NCBI GenBank assembly: GCA_950097015.1
Contig: CATNEN010000034.1
Coordinates: 7,520,501 to 7,584,500 of the forward strand
DNA: 64,000 bases
Direction of reading: 5' to 3'
Source: Macrostomum hystrix
Lineage: Eukaryota; Platyhelminthes; Macrostomidae
Below the pieces are notes generated by a model. That model was not told where the DNA came from and did not search any database. It saw nothing but the letters and a program-made list of their open reading frames with translations. Positions 1 to 10,009 of this stretch are shown one piece after another (position 1 is the stretch's first letter; the number at the start of each line of letters is the position of its first letter). The position numbers were made by a program, and so were the translations under genes.

Positions 1-97
1 GGAGGATTTGACTCCAAGCTGAGAGAATTGAATCCCAAACTCGAAGGATTGAATTCCAAACTGGGAGGATTGAATTCCAAACTGGGAGGATTGAATC
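1..97. repeat. 21-bp minisatellite, block 1 (end of an array)
   Basis: Tandem 21-bp units of the AAACTGGGAGG...GAATCCC type. The array enters from outside the window and ends where the LTR-flanking sequence begins. Because 21 is divisible by three, these arrays keep long open frames on both strands (heptads such as KLGGLNP); I treat those as non-coding. Confidence 0.9.
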
Positions 98-401
98 TGA
101 TGTTTGAAGCTGATTAATAATATCTTGCTGCATTGCCTAGCCCCCAATGTAGCCTGTGTGGTGACGTGACTCTGCTTGCGACTGGCTAAGGCAGGTGTGT
201 TGCGCACCTGCCCGGCATGTTGTCTAATTATTTTTAATGTACTGTGTATGTGCGTGCTTTGAATATTTTTCTTTTTTGTGCACGCGCGGAGTCAGTAGCT
301 CCACCCCTAATACTGCTATCGATTTGATGAATATAAAAGTCGCTGTTTCATCTCGTTGAGAGGTTGAGATTCGTTCTACAATCTTAAGCCAGGTCTCTAC
401 A
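98..401 (+). mobile_element. 184-bp gypsy LTR (218-401) with its conserved left flank, copy A
   Basis: Positions 218-401 begin TGTTGTC and end CTCTACA, with a TATA-like ATATAAAAG at 331-339. The same 184 bp occurs at 6784-6967 and at 47109-47292, where a gag gene follows directly, which identifies it as an LTR. Positions 98-217 are also shared by these copies, so they spread by segmental duplication rather than by separate insertions. No gag follows here; decayed Maverick sequence does. Confidence 0.65.
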
Positions 402-659
402 GCCTGGATCTATATTGAACTTCTGCTTACAGAGCTCTCGCAGAAATTTACTTTTCTGCTGAAAAGAGGAGTCTCGAGGATAATTATTTTTAAAGAAAGA
501 TTCGACAATTTTTTGCAGGGTTTGCTTTAGGCGTTTTTTATGAAAAAAAATTATAGGTTGGTCACCCTTAAGTGACGTGTAAAGTATGAGGCTAGCATGA
601 GACGCAGATTCTGTTCTGTTTTCACATCCGGAGTATTGTAAATCCTGCTTTATGCAGCT

Positions 660-953
660 TCATGATGGCTTTAACGATTTCTGATTTGCTGAATGATTCA
701 TCAACTGATTCACAACTACCCATTCCGATTCTGACTCTTTTTCTCTAGCGATTTTCTCCATCTCTCGTTGATGTGCTCTGTCATTGCCGGCCTTCACAGC
801 TGATGCAACTCCGCCGGCTACACCTCCTGCAGCACCAAGAGCGCCTGCGATGATGGGGATAAGAGTTAGCAAAGGAAGAATCCTGCCTGTCTTCTCATCA
901 GTGATATTGTGTGTTTGATTGCTACAATAGATTAGATACTGTATGTACATCAA
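660..953 (-). pseudogene. Maverick small hydrophobic Gly/Ala-rich protein, fragment A
   Basis: The minus-strand frame contains a hydrophobic ILPLLTLIPII segment, a Gly/Ala run (GALGAAGGVAGGVASAV) and a charged NDRAHQREMEKIAREK tail. This layout resembles the C-terminus of a short conserved protein found in animal Maverick/Polinton and adintovirus-type elements; its function is unknown to me. A near-identical copy lies at 7189-7533. Its upstream neighbour on the same strand is a decayed Maverick integrase, which supports the family call. The N-terminal half is missing, so it is treated as a remnant. Confidence 0.5.
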
Positions 954-1505
954 GACTAAAGTATGGGTCTGTTGCTCTTCTCTTTGCGTCCTTCTCCAGC
1001 TCTTCGGGTAAGTAAAGGAAGCGAACGAATTCAGAGTTAGTAAGAACTTCCGGAGAATAAACGCCAGGGGGCTTTGGATAGTGAGGGATAGGGATCTGAG
1101 TCATCTGACGTTTTGATTCAACTGTGTCTTGTTTGATGGCAGTATTTGGTTTCAGGTTTGTCATTCGAGATACTTCATTGTTCAGTTGACTTATTACTGC
1201 GGGAGTCTTTCTGTCCACTTGGTACAGTATTGGCCAATTTTTAGTTTCAGCTCTTCAGCTGTCTGCTTTGTAAACAGTAAGGGATTTGACTGCACCCATG
1301 AATTCTTTGCCAGGATCAGTCATAAAGGTTTGGGGGTGTGTGAGCGGTGAGTTTTTGTAAATATCTTGGAGGGCAGCTGCAACTGCTTCTGACCTCATAG
1401 TCTTAAGCGGTCTCGCTTCTTTATATCTGGAGGCAATGTCTATAACTGTGAGAGCATACTTGTAGCCTGAGTCATTGGGGAGAAACAGAAGATCTGCTTG
1501 GTGCG
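922..1505 (-). pseudogene. Maverick/Polinton integrase, decayed copy A
   Basis: Minus-strand reading of about 1220-1505 gives a retroviral-type (rve) integrase core: an HQADLLFLPND segment, then YKYALTVIDIASRYKEARPLK and FMTDPGKEFMGAV, carrying two catalytic aspartates. The third acidic residue is not readable because the frame breaks near 1215. The 922-1218 frame carries the C-terminal tail (GVYSPEVLTNSEFVRFLYLP). The HQAD..YKY..DIASRYKEA pattern is typical of Maverick c-integrases rather than gypsy or BEL integrases. It is broken by at least one frame change, so it is non-functional. Confidence 0.7.
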
Positions 1506-1737
1506 CTTCATTTAGCTTATATATGTTAAAGTGTGGTCTTGTAAATTTAACAGGTGGGAAATAGACTTGGTAAACTGCTTGCTTAGAGAGCCATCTTTTT
1601 CAACTGTTTGTTTTGATTCATTACTTAGTTCCGTTAGTTTGGTGACTGCATTTTTCCTACAAAGAATCCTCTGTCGCTGTAGTAGAGCTTTTGGAGTTTC
1701 TGATCTGTCATTATTTTTTTTAAATTTTTTTATTAAA

Positions 1738-1902
1738 ATGGTGCAACGCTCTGGAGGTAACTTAGACTCACATGGGCTGGTAGAAAAGCTTCCTCATCCA
1801 AGCAAAGGCTGGACAATTCCCGGCTACAGATATTGCGGTCCTTTAAATCCGCTTGGGGACTTCAAGCGGGTGGAGGGAATCGATCGCTCGGAAGCTAGTT
1901 AA
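1738..1902 (+). pseudogene. phospholipase A2-like fragment (parvovirus/Maverick capsid type)
   Basis: A 54-codon ORF contains KGWTIPGYRYCGPLNPLGD, resembling the calcium-binding loop (YxGPxNxL) of viral capsid-associated phospholipase A2 domains. In that family the loop is followed by a D..A..HDxxY catalytic helix; here the ORF ends at IDRSEAS* and no HDxxY is present, so catalysis would be lost. It lies head-to-head with the decayed Maverick integrase at 922-1505, and PLA2 domains are known from some Maverick-like viruses, so I infer a single degraded element. Confidence 0.55.
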
Positions 1903-2544
1903 AGCTGTTATTTTTGGTAAGACAAAGTTGGGGTTGGGGCTTGGCGGCTGTTTGGGGGAAGGAAGCGGAATTGGCTTTATATTGCATGCTCCAGGTAAAC
2001 AACAAGGAGTTCTGCTGAAAGAACTGGGGGTTGAGAGAGCAGAATGATTAAAGAAAATTCAGCTCATTTCGCCCGCGCACGTTCTTCGTCACGCATGATA
2101 CTCCACTGTTGCGGCTGCTGATTTCATCATGTTGCAAGTTTACTCATTTTTTCCTGACAATCCTGTGGTTAAAGACACAATACGCGCACGAATACCTAGT
2201 AAGTATAAATATAAGTATAAATAATTGGCTTTATATCTGTAACACACTAAAAGTGGGGAACGAACCTCGCGCTGGCAGACCGAGACGGGTTTCTGGCTTG
2301 TTTGCCTTCGTCAGTCAGCCATAGCCACACGCCGTCCTCTCCCACCACTATCAGTGTGCACAGAAGTCTCTTTTAACCTTGCCATTTTCTATGGCGATAT
2401 TTTTTTAGTGTTATGTGAGAATTTTGCAGCCAAGTCCTTCCTTTTCTACTGTTGTCAGTAGTCTGAATTGTATCTCTCACACTATCAACCCTGGAAGAAC
2501 TCTGCCCTACACGAATTTGCTGTACACGAAATGAGCACGAGGAA
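1903..2544. other. no recognisable gene
   Basis: Short open frames exist (for example 1853-2047 and 2109-2324 on +) but none has a recognisable motif or a homologue elsewhere in the window. From about 2545 the sequence becomes the 5' flank of the secreted-protein module; the same flank precedes the 12.5-kb copy. Confidence 0.5.
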
Positions 2545-2995
2545 AGTGCTTGCTTGCTTGATTGTAATTGTTTTCTCTATTCTGAACGCCAGTCAATCTC
2601 ATGCAAAAATTTCGACAGCCGACCTTTCACGCCACCAGTGCTTCTCTGTAATCACTTGCAGGCAACGCTCGAAGCACAGCAATTGCGAAGTGAAGCACTG
2701 AACGTAAAGCAAAACACTTTCCGCTTGTTTTTTTTTAATGATTTCCTTCTAAGAAAAATTTTTGTATCTGATAGCGGTTTCAAATTTTTGTTTAAAATCT
2801 GTATCCAACTGGAACCAAAGCCACATGCACAGAGATACTCCCGAGGAGAAAATCACGTTAAAATTTCCTTATTGATTGCAACGCAACCACAACGTTATCT
2901 GCATACCTGAAGGTAAAACTATGGTTCCTGGGAAAGAAACAGTTTTCTCTGCTCGTCTGCGCTTAACGTTGAAAATTCCAATCCAACAAAAACTC

Positions 2996-3002
2996 TATAG
3001 AA
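2996..3002 (+). promoter_or_regulatory. degenerate TATA box of secreted-protein copy 1
   Basis: TATAGAA stands where the other copies have TATATAA, 78 bp before the ATG at 3074. The surrounding CTCTATA.AAGCTTCTGAGAAATTC context is conserved among copies. The G substitution may weaken this promoter. Confidence 0.55.
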
Positions 3003-3073
3003 GCTTCTGAGAAATTCGAATCAAACTCCAATTTCTCGATTCGTTTATTGACACTGCCAGAAATTGAATTGGA

Positions 3074-3610
3074 ATGCCCAATCAAAGCAGTTCTGTCATC
3101 CTACTGACGCTGGTCCTGCTGGCACTCTGCCTAGCACTGCCTCTTGCAGCTTCGAAACGCGCAGTCATCAGCCAAAGCTCGCTGGTTTCGCTGACCAATG
3201 TGCGAACTGGGAACCGCATGAATGTTAATCAAGAGTCATATAGTTGTTGGGAATGTGTAAATAGGTTTTTTTTGGACGTCATAAAAGGTAAGCCAGCCTC
3301 ATTCCGATTCGAAGACGCCTGGCATGGCTCTAAGAAGATCCTCCTCGTTGATTCTGGTGATAATAAGAGCTACGCACAATGCGGCAACGCGGACACAGTC
3401 TTCCTTAGAAAAGGAGACGCTGATCGTGGTCAGATGTGGTTCATTGTGAATCAGAACAACTCTATGAACATCAAAGATGGCGACATTGTGACCATCAGGA
3501 ATATGTACTGGACTAACGCCTACATTGTTGACAAATCGCCACACCGATCATCTCGTATTGCCTGCGAAAATGATAATAAAGATAAATGGAAGGTCACTGC
3601 AATCAATTAG
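3074..3610 (+). CDS. small secreted protein, family copy 1
   Basis: 178 codons with a clear signal peptide (MPNQSSSVILLTLVLLALCL, cleavage probably after ALPLAAS near residue 27). The mature domain has a QMWFIV segment, an IKDGDIVTIRN segment and a C-terminal KWKV strand, resembling beta-trefoil (ricin-B or MIR-like) repeats; that fold is inference. Two cysteines (AQCGN and IACEN) are conserved family-wide. This copy has two more in YSCWECVNRFF, a variable region where other copies read RQDNGWLFL. The start is fixed by the shared 5' UTR. It lacks the VATGK repeat found in other members. It is intronless and its function is unknown. An AATAAA lies near 3719. Confidence 0.8.
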   Translation: MPNQSSSVILLTLVLLALCLALPLAASKRAVISQSSLVSLTNVRTGNRMNVNQESYSCWECVNRFFLDVIKGKPASFRFEDAWHGSKKILLVDSGDNKSYAQCGNADTVFLRKGDADRGQMWFIVNQNNSMNIKDGDIVTIRNMYWTNAYIVDKSPHRSSRIACENDNKDKWKVTAIN

Positions 3611-3872
3611 TGAGACCTGGAACTCTTAGAAATAGACTGCTCTCGCCAGTTGTTCGAATCGTGGTCCAGAATATCTTTCTTTTAGCTGAAATCTCTTTTG
3701 TTTTTCTTCGCACGACTAAAATAAAAAAAACGCAAGACATAATTTTTTACTGCTAAATTGCTACAATAATATCGGATTATAGGAATAGTAAATAGATCGA
3801 AAGCTTTGGCTCTGGCCCTCAACTGTTGGTTTGTCAGCTACCAAGACTTGACTTGAGTTCTCCAGCTTACAA

Positions 3873-4518
3873 GTCCCAAACTGGGAGGATTGATTCCCAA
3901 TCTGCCAGGGTTAAATCCCAAACTGGATAGACTTGACTCCCAGACTAGGAGGATTTGAATTTCAAACTAGGAGGATTTGACTCCCAAACTAGGAGGATTT
4001 GAATTTCAAACTAGGAGGATTTGAATTTCAAACTAGGAGGATTTGAATTTCAAACTAGGAGGATTTGAATTTCAAACTAGGAGGATTTGAATTTCAAACT
4101 AGGAGGATTTGAATTTCAAACTAGGAGGATTTGAATTTCAAACTAGGAGGATTGGATTCCAAACTGAGAGGATTGAATTGTAAACTGGGAGGATTGGATT
4201 CCAAACTGAGAGGATTGAATTGTAAACTGGGAGGATTGGATTCCAAACTGAGAGGATTGAATTGATAACTGGGAGGATTGAATCCCAAACTGGGAGTATT
4301 CGAATCCTAAACTGGGAGTATTCGAATCCTAAACTGGGAGTATTCGAATCCCAAACTGGGAGTATTCGAATCTTAAACTGGGAGTATTCGAATCTTAAAC
4401 TGGGAGTATTCGAATCCTAAACTGGGAGTATTCGAATCCCAAACTGGGAGTAATCAAATCCCAAACTGGGAGTATTCGAATCCCAAACTGGGAGTATTCG
4501 AATCCCAAACTGGGAGTA
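3873..4518. repeat. 21/22-bp minisatellite, block 2
   Basis: Three unit types are laid out in order: 22-bp units with TTTGAATTTC, then 21-bp units with TTGGATTCC/TTGAATTG, then 22-bp units with the palindrome ATTCGAAT. The array lies between the 3' end of gene copy 1 and the 5' flank of gene copy 2. Homogenised sub-blocks indicate local amplification. Confidence 0.9.
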
Positions 4519-4864
4519 TCACTTGCAGGCAACGCTCGAAGCACAGCGATTGCGAAGTGAAGCACTGAACGAAAAGCAAGAAAAGTTTCTCACTTGTTTT
4601 TTTCAAGAATTACTTTCTAAGAAATATTTCTGTATCTGATAGCGGTTTCAAATTTTAGTTGAAAATATGTATCCGGCTTGAAGCAAAGGCATATGCACAG
4701 AGATACTCCTGAGGAGTGAACCAGATTAAAATTTTCCTTATTGATTGCAACGCAACCACAACGTCATCTGCATTCCTGAAGGTAAAAATGTAGTTCCTAG
4801 GAAAGAAACAGTTTTCTCTGCTCGTCTGCGCTTAACGTTAAAAATTCCAATCAACCAAAAGCTC

Positions 4865-4871
4865 TATATAA
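4865..4871 (+). promoter_or_regulatory. TATA box of secreted-protein copy 2
   Basis: TATATAA in CTCTATATAAGCTT, exactly 78 bp before the ATG at 4943. The spacing is the same in all intact copies. Confidence 0.75.
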
Positions 4872-4942
4872 GCTTCTGAGAAATTCAAATCAAACTCCAA
4901 TTTCTCGGTTTGTTTATTGAAACTGCCAGAAATTGAATTGGA

Positions 4943-5476
4943 ATGCCCAATCAAAGCAGTTCTGTCATCCTACTGACGCTGGTCCTGTTGGCACTCTGCC
5001 TAGCACTGCCTCTTGCAGCTTCGAAACGCGCAGTCATCAGCCAAAGCTCGCTGGTTACGCTGATCAATGTGCGAACAGGGAACCGCATGAATGTTGGTTA
5101 CAATGGTTGGTTATTTTTGGTCGCAACCGGTAAGGTCGCAACCGGTAAGCCAGCCTCATTCCGATTCGAAGACGCCTGGCATGGCTCTAAGAAGATCCTC
5201 CTCGACAATCCTGGTTATATTAAAGACATCTATGCACAATGCGGCAATGGCTATGCAATCTACCTTCAAAAAGGAGCCGCTGATCGTGGTCAGATGTGGT
5301 TCATTGTGAATCAGGACAACTCTATGAACATCAAAGATGGCGACATTGTGACCATCAGGAATATGTACTGGAGTCACGCCTACATTGTTGACACATCGCA
5401 GAAGGGATCATCTTTTAGCAGTATTGCCTGCCAGAATTATATTAAAGATAAATGGAAGGTCACTTTAATCAATTAG
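4943..5476 (+). CDS. small secreted protein, family copy 2
   Basis: 177 codons, intact. Signal peptide 1-27; mature domain 28-177. Conserved cysteines C100 (IYAQCGN) and C163 (IACQN) could form one disulfide. The QxW-type motif QMW is at 117-119, GDIVTIRN at 133-140 and the terminal KWKV at 170-173, suggesting a beta-trefoil-like fold (inference). A short duplication, ATGKVATGK, lies at 61-69. It is closest to the 63-kb copy. A 21-bp minisatellite lies on each side (4.5 and 6.06 kb), and an intact TATA box lies upstream. The antisense ORF 5156-5377 is a shadow. Confidence 0.85.
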   Translation: MPNQSSSVILLTLVLLALCLALPLAASKRAVISQSSLVTLINVRTGNRMNVGYNGWLFLVATGKVATGKPASFRFEDAWHGSKKILLDNPGYIKDIYAQCGNGYAIYLQKGAADRGQMWFIVNQDNSMNIKDGDIVTIRNMYWSHAYIVDTSQKGSSFSSIACQNYIKDKWKVTLIN

Positions 5477-6057
5477 TGAGACCCGGAACTCTTACAAATT
5501 AACTGCTCTCGTCAGTTGTTCGAATCGTGGTACAAAATATCTTTATTCTAGCTGAAATCTCTTTTTATTTTCTTCGCACTGCGACAAACAAAGTAGAAAC
5601 TGCAACAATGAAATCGGATTCAAAATCTGATTCGAAAATGAAGCGCGGACGATAGATACTACTGCTCAGTGTCAGTTGTTGGTGGTGTAGAAATTATGCG
5701 ATGGGAAGTTCACGATTACAATTTTATTGAAATTAATAAAATCAATCTTAAACACACATTGACATTTCGTACATGTGTCCTTGGACATTTCTTCCGTCTC
5801 TCTTTGTACATTCACTAAATGTGTCCTTGGACATCCCCTCAGTGTGCTTTTGGATGTTTCCTCAGTGTCATACCACATGGACTTAGCATAGGACAAGATC
5901 CATTTCGATTTCAATACAAATCTGTTCAAACTACTCGTGAGTTTAGCATTTGTGCAAAGTTGAGCCAATAAACAAATGAATTCTAACTTTCAGTCAACCA
6001 AGGACTGTAGTTATAAAAGTTCATTGTGAAGGCATGCCGTTTTTAAAGCAAGGAAAG
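5477..6057. other. conserved 3' module flank of the secreted-protein gene
   Basis: The segment is repeated after copies 3, 4 and 5 (13091-13707, 32743-33356, 44458-45065) and, inverted, beside copy 6. It holds two direct TGTGTCCTTGGACAT motifs about 45 bp apart and CCAATAAACAAATG near 5968, a possible distal poly(A) signal. A minus-strand frame of about 98 codons recurs here, but it has no start context or recognisable domain and is probably not a gene. Confidence 0.7.
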
Positions 6058-6663
6058 CTGAGAGGATTGAATCCCAAACTGGGAGGGTTGAATCCCAAAC
6101 TGGGAGGGTTGGATTCTAAGCTGGGAGGATTGGATTCCAAGCTGTGAGGGTTGAATCCCAAACTGGTAGGATTTAATCCCAAATTGGGAGGATTTAATCC
6201 CAAATTGGGAGTATTGGATTCCAAGCTGAGAGAATTGAATCCCAAACTGGGAGGATTGGATTCCAAGCTGAGAGGATTAAATCCCAAACTGGGAGGACTG
6301 GATTCCAAGCTGAGAGAATTGAATCCCAAACTGGGAGGATTGGATTCCAAGCTGAGAGAACTGAATCCCAAATTGGGAGGATTGGATTCCAAGCTGAGAG
6401 GATTAAATCCCAAACTGGGAGGACTGGATTCCAAGCTGAGAGGATTAAATCCCAAACTGGGAGGATTGAATTCCAAACTGAGAGGATTGAATCACCAAAA
6501 GCTGGAAGGTTGAATCCCAATATGGGAGGATTGAATCCCAAGCTGGGGGGATTGAATCCCAAACTGGGAGGGTTGAATCCCAAACTGGGAGGATTTGACT
6601 CCAAGCTGAGAGAATTGAATCCCAAACTCGAAGGATTGAATTCCAAACTGGGAGGATTGAATC
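6058..6663. repeat. 21-bp minisatellite, block 3
   Basis: About 29 units alternating GGATTGGATTCCAAGCTGAG and GAATCCCAAACTGGG types. It ends at the conserved ATCTGATGTTTGAA junction that also precedes the 184-bp LTR at 98, 40030 and 46990. Confidence 0.9.
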
Positions 6664-6967
6664 TGATGTTTGAACCTGATTAATAATATCTTGCTGCATT
6701 GCATAGCTCCCGAGGTAGCCTGTGTGGTGACGTGACTCTGCTTGCGACTGGCTAAGGCAGGTGTGTTGCGCACCTGCCCGGCATGTTGTCTAATTATTTT
6801 GAATGTACTGTGTATGTGCGTGCTTTGAATATTTTTCTTTTTTGTGCACGCGCGGAGTCAGTAGCTCCACCCCTAATACTGCTATCGATTTGATGAATAT
6901 AAAAGTCGCTGTTTCATCTCGTTGAGAGGTTGAGATTCGTTCTACAATCTTAAGCAAGGTCTCTACA
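6664..6967 (+). mobile_element. 184-bp gypsy LTR (6784-6967) with left flank, copy B
   Basis: Near-identical to 98-401, including the flank outside the LTR, so copies A and B are one duplicated segment. TATA-like ATATAAAAG is present. It is followed by decayed Maverick sequence, not by gag. Confidence 0.65.
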
Positions 6968-7188
6968 GCCTGGATCTATATTGAACTTCTGCTTACAGAG
7001 CTCTCGCAGAAATTTACTTTTCTGCTGAAAAGAGGAGTCTTGAGGATAATTATTTTTAAAGAAAGATTCGACAATTTTTTCTCCGGGTTTGCTTTAGGCG
7101 TTTTTTATGAAAAAAAATTATAGGTTGGTCACCCTTAAGTGACGTGTAAGGTATGAGGCTAGCATGAGACGCAGATTCTGTTCTGTTT

Positions 7189-7533
7189 TTACATCCGGAG
7201 TATTGTAAATCCTGCTTTATGCAGCTTCATGATGGCTTTAACGATTTCTGATTTGCTGACTGAAGTGTCAACTGATTCATCAACTGATTCACAACTACCC
7301 ATTCCGATTCTGACTCCTTTTTCTCTAGCGATTTTCTCCATCTCTCGTTGATGTGCTCTGTCATTGCCGGCCTTCACAGCTGATGCAACTCCGCCGGCTA
7401 CACCTCCTGCAGCACCAAGAGCGCCTGCGATGATGGGGATAAGAGTTAGCAAAGGAAGAATCCTGCCTGTCTTCTCATCAGTGATATTGTGTGTTTGATT
7501 GCTACAATAGATTAGATACTGTATGTACATCAA
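7189..7533 (-). pseudogene. Maverick small hydrophobic Gly/Ala-rich protein, fragment B
   Basis: The 114-codon frame has the same ILPLLTLIPII, Gly/Ala run and AHQREMEKIAREKG as the 660-953 copy, but a longer C-terminal tail with an acidic SCESVDESVDTSVSKSEI stretch. The truncated N-terminus and the neighbouring integrase fragment indicate a Maverick remnant. Copies A and B differ by small indels in the tail, so decay continued after duplication. Confidence 0.5.
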
Positions 7534-7539
7534 GACTAA

Positions 7540-8108
7540 AGAATGGGTCTGTTGCTCTTCTCTTTGTGTCCTTCTCCAGCTCTCATGGTAAGTAAAGGAA
7601 GCGAACGAATTCAGAGTTAGTAAGAATTTCCGGAGAATAAACGCCTGGGAGCTTTTGATAGTGAATTGGGAATTGGGAATTGGAGATCTTATGTTTTGAT
7701 TTAACTGTGTCTTGTTTGATGGCAGTATTTGGTTTCAGGTTTGTCATTCGAGATACTTCATTGTTCAGTTGACTTATTACTGCGGGAGTCTTTGGCCACA
7801 GTATTGGCCACTTTTTAGTTTCAGCTCTTCAGCTGTCTGCTTTGTAAACAGTAAGGGATTTGACTGCACCCATGAATTCTTTGCCAGGATCAGTCATAAA
7901 GGTTTGGGGGTGTGTGAGCGGTGAGTTTTTGTAAATATCTTGGAGGGCAGCTGCAACTGCTTCTGACTTCTTAGTCTTAAGCGGTCTCGCTTCTTTATAT
8001 CTGGAGGCAATGTCTATAACTGTGAGAGCATACTTGTAGCCTGAGTCATTGGGGAGAAATAGAAGGTCTGCTTGGTGCGCTTCATTAGGCTTATATATGT
8101 TAACTAGC
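7540..8108 (-). pseudogene. Maverick/Polinton integrase, decayed copy B
   Basis: The minus-strand frame reads EAHQADLLFLPND, ALTVIDIASRYKEARPLKTK, ALQDIYKNSPLTHPQTFMTD and PGKEFMGAV (rve core, two catalytic aspartates), then breaks. The C-terminal tail (GVYSPEILTNSEF) continues toward 7570 in another frame. The open frame reaching 8287 runs beyond the homology into unrelated sequence at about 8110, which marks the truncation of this copy; copy A extends further. Confidence 0.7.
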
Positions 8109-8109
8109 A

Positions 8110-9050
8110 CACTAAGCCCCCCTTGGGGAGCACAACTGTTCAGACAAAAAATATTGTGTAATGCAGAAGGACAAAACACACCTGAAAGCAAACAAAAACG
8201 AAAACTCATTTCGTTAGTTTTAATTTCCCTGATTGCGAATCTACGTGCTTGCGATTCAACAAGAATTTGAATTCTCACTAAATACAAAAATAGTCAGTCT
8301 GAGCTTGAATACATTCTGAGACATCCACCAAGTGTACAGACTGCCCCATTGGGGCAAAATTACACAAGTGATGTGCTGTAGTCTGCTGAGCAGCCTCCAG
8401 GCAATCTGTGGAGTCAGAGCTGCCCTAGTTCTGTGGGAGGGCTTGGGGTTAGGAGGTTTGCGGTTTCCCGTGCACACTCACTTCCGCTCGCCACCCCCTC
8501 CTCTTTCTCTCTCGTGTTCCAGCTCTGTCTGCGCATTGAGTCATATATATTGCACGCCATGGTGCAATCGCTTCGGTTCGAAAGAAGACTGGCAGAATAA
8601 CGCTCAAATGCTCCTACTATAAGTAGAGCACAGTCCGACGAATTCTCGAGTTGCTGTTAGCATTGTGGCAGCACAATTCCTGTACTTAGATGGCACACCT
8701 AGGACTGTTTTACTTCTTGTGTTTTTGTCTGCGTTTACCGCTGAGTTTGGAAATATAGTTTCTGACTCTAATTTGTGTCTAGTCCTAGTGACTTAGATAA
8801 GCTATTTAGAAGTGGATTTAAGATTAAGATTCCTTAGTGCTTAGAGAACTCCCGTCCCCACGAGTGAGGAAACTTAGCAGTCCGAGCCTGACTACCAGGT
8901 TGTTTCACTGCGAAGAAGCACAGTGTTGAGGCCGCTAAACTCCTCTCTCTGAGTCTAGCGTTCCTGTCTTGGTTATTTTCACCAATTGTGTGTGCCACGC
9001 TACCACAGGTACAACACAAGTAACTTACGTTTGATACAACTCAGCTTAAT
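8110..9050. other. no recognisable gene
   Basis: Both strands carry only short frames without motifs. A TATA-like ATATATATTGCACG near 8544 and a downstream TATAAGTAG near 8620 could belong to an LTR or promoter, but I find no matching second copy in the window. Confidence 0.4.
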
Positions 9051-9054
9051 GCTA

Positions 9055-9610
9055 CTTAGTCCCCCCAGCAGCAGAGAACTAATGTCCCCCCAGCAGCAAA
9101 TAACCAATGTCCCCTCAGCAGCAAATAACCAATGTCCCCCCAGCAGCAAATAACCAATGTCCCCTCAGCAGCAAATAACCAATGTCCCCTCAGCAGCAGA
9201 GAACTAATGTCCCCTCAGCAGCAAATAACCAATGTCCCCCCAGCAGCAAATAACCAATGTCCCCTCAGCAGCAAATAACCAATGTCCCCTCAGCAGCAAA
9301 TAACCAATGTCCCCCCAGCAGCAAATAACCAATGTCCCCTCAGCAGCAGAGAACTAATGTCCCCTCAGCAGCAAATAACCAATGTCCCCCCAGCAGCAAA
9401 TAACCAATGTCCCCTCAGCAGCAAATAACCAATGTCCCCTCAGCAGCAAATAACCAATGTCCCCCCAGCAGCAAATAACCAATGTCCCCTCAGCAGCAGA
9501 GAACTAATGTCCCCTCAGCAGCAAATAACTAATGTCCCCTGAGCAGCAAATAACTAATATCCCCTCAGCAGCAGAGAACTAATGTCCCCCCAGCAGCATA
9601 GAACCATTAT
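9055..9610. repeat. 25-bp CAGCAG minisatellite with 150-bp higher-order period
   Basis: Roughly 22 units of the form CCCCYCAGCAGCAAATAACC + AATGT. Variant units reading CAGCAGAGAACT recur at about 9186, 9336 and 9486, so six-unit blocks of 150 bp have been amplified as higher-order repeats. A shorter relative lies at 47830-48000. Confidence 0.9.
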
Positions 9611-9868
9611 TAACCGTTCAACATATTTAAAAACTTTTAAACGCATTAAGAAAAGTGGTAAATATTGGAAACATTTAGAAAACTTTTGCACACTTTTCGA
9701 AAATTGTTTAACACTTTTAGAAAACTGACAAACACATTTATAATACTGGTAAAAACATTTAGAAAACGGTTAAACACATTAAGAATACTAGTAAACACTA
9801 TTAAAAACCGATAAACACTTTTTTAAAAATGATAAGCCCGTTTAGAAAACTGATAAACACATGCTCTT
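9611..9868. repeat. degenerate about 20-bp AT-rich repeats
   Basis: Imperfect repeats built on AAAACTGTTAAACACATTTAG follow the CAGCAG array directly. The same pair of repeat types is juxtaposed at 47830-48225, so the two arrays moved together. Confidence 0.75.
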
Positions 9869-10009
9869 GCTCTTGCCTTCTTTTATGTAAATATGCAAAT
9901 GTTTTATGTAATTGTACACATTTGTACTTGTGAATATTTGAACTACCAACTCAGTATTTTTTTAGAAAATAGCTTTCGAGTTTGGTTTTCGATTTCTTCC
10001 GTTGCTGGA

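Noticed and set aside
2240-2300. tRNA-like stretch (GAACGAACCTCGCGCTGGCA)
   Set aside because: No cloverleaf with acceptor, anticodon and T arms could be drawn; no TTCGANNC box in place.
3299-3544. Antisense 70-82-codon ORFs inside every secreted-protein gene
   Set aside because: Exact shadows of the sense gene; conserved only because the sense protein is conserved.
5672-5968. Minus-strand 98-codon ORF recurring at 13380, 33014 and 44679
   Set aside because: It recurs only because the 3' module is duplicated; its start differs among copies, it has no recognisable domain, and it contains short direct repeats (TGTGTCCTTGGACAT).
9055-9610. CRISPR array
   Set aside because: Contiguous 25-bp units without unique spacers and no cas genes in an animal-type genome; it is a minisatellite.
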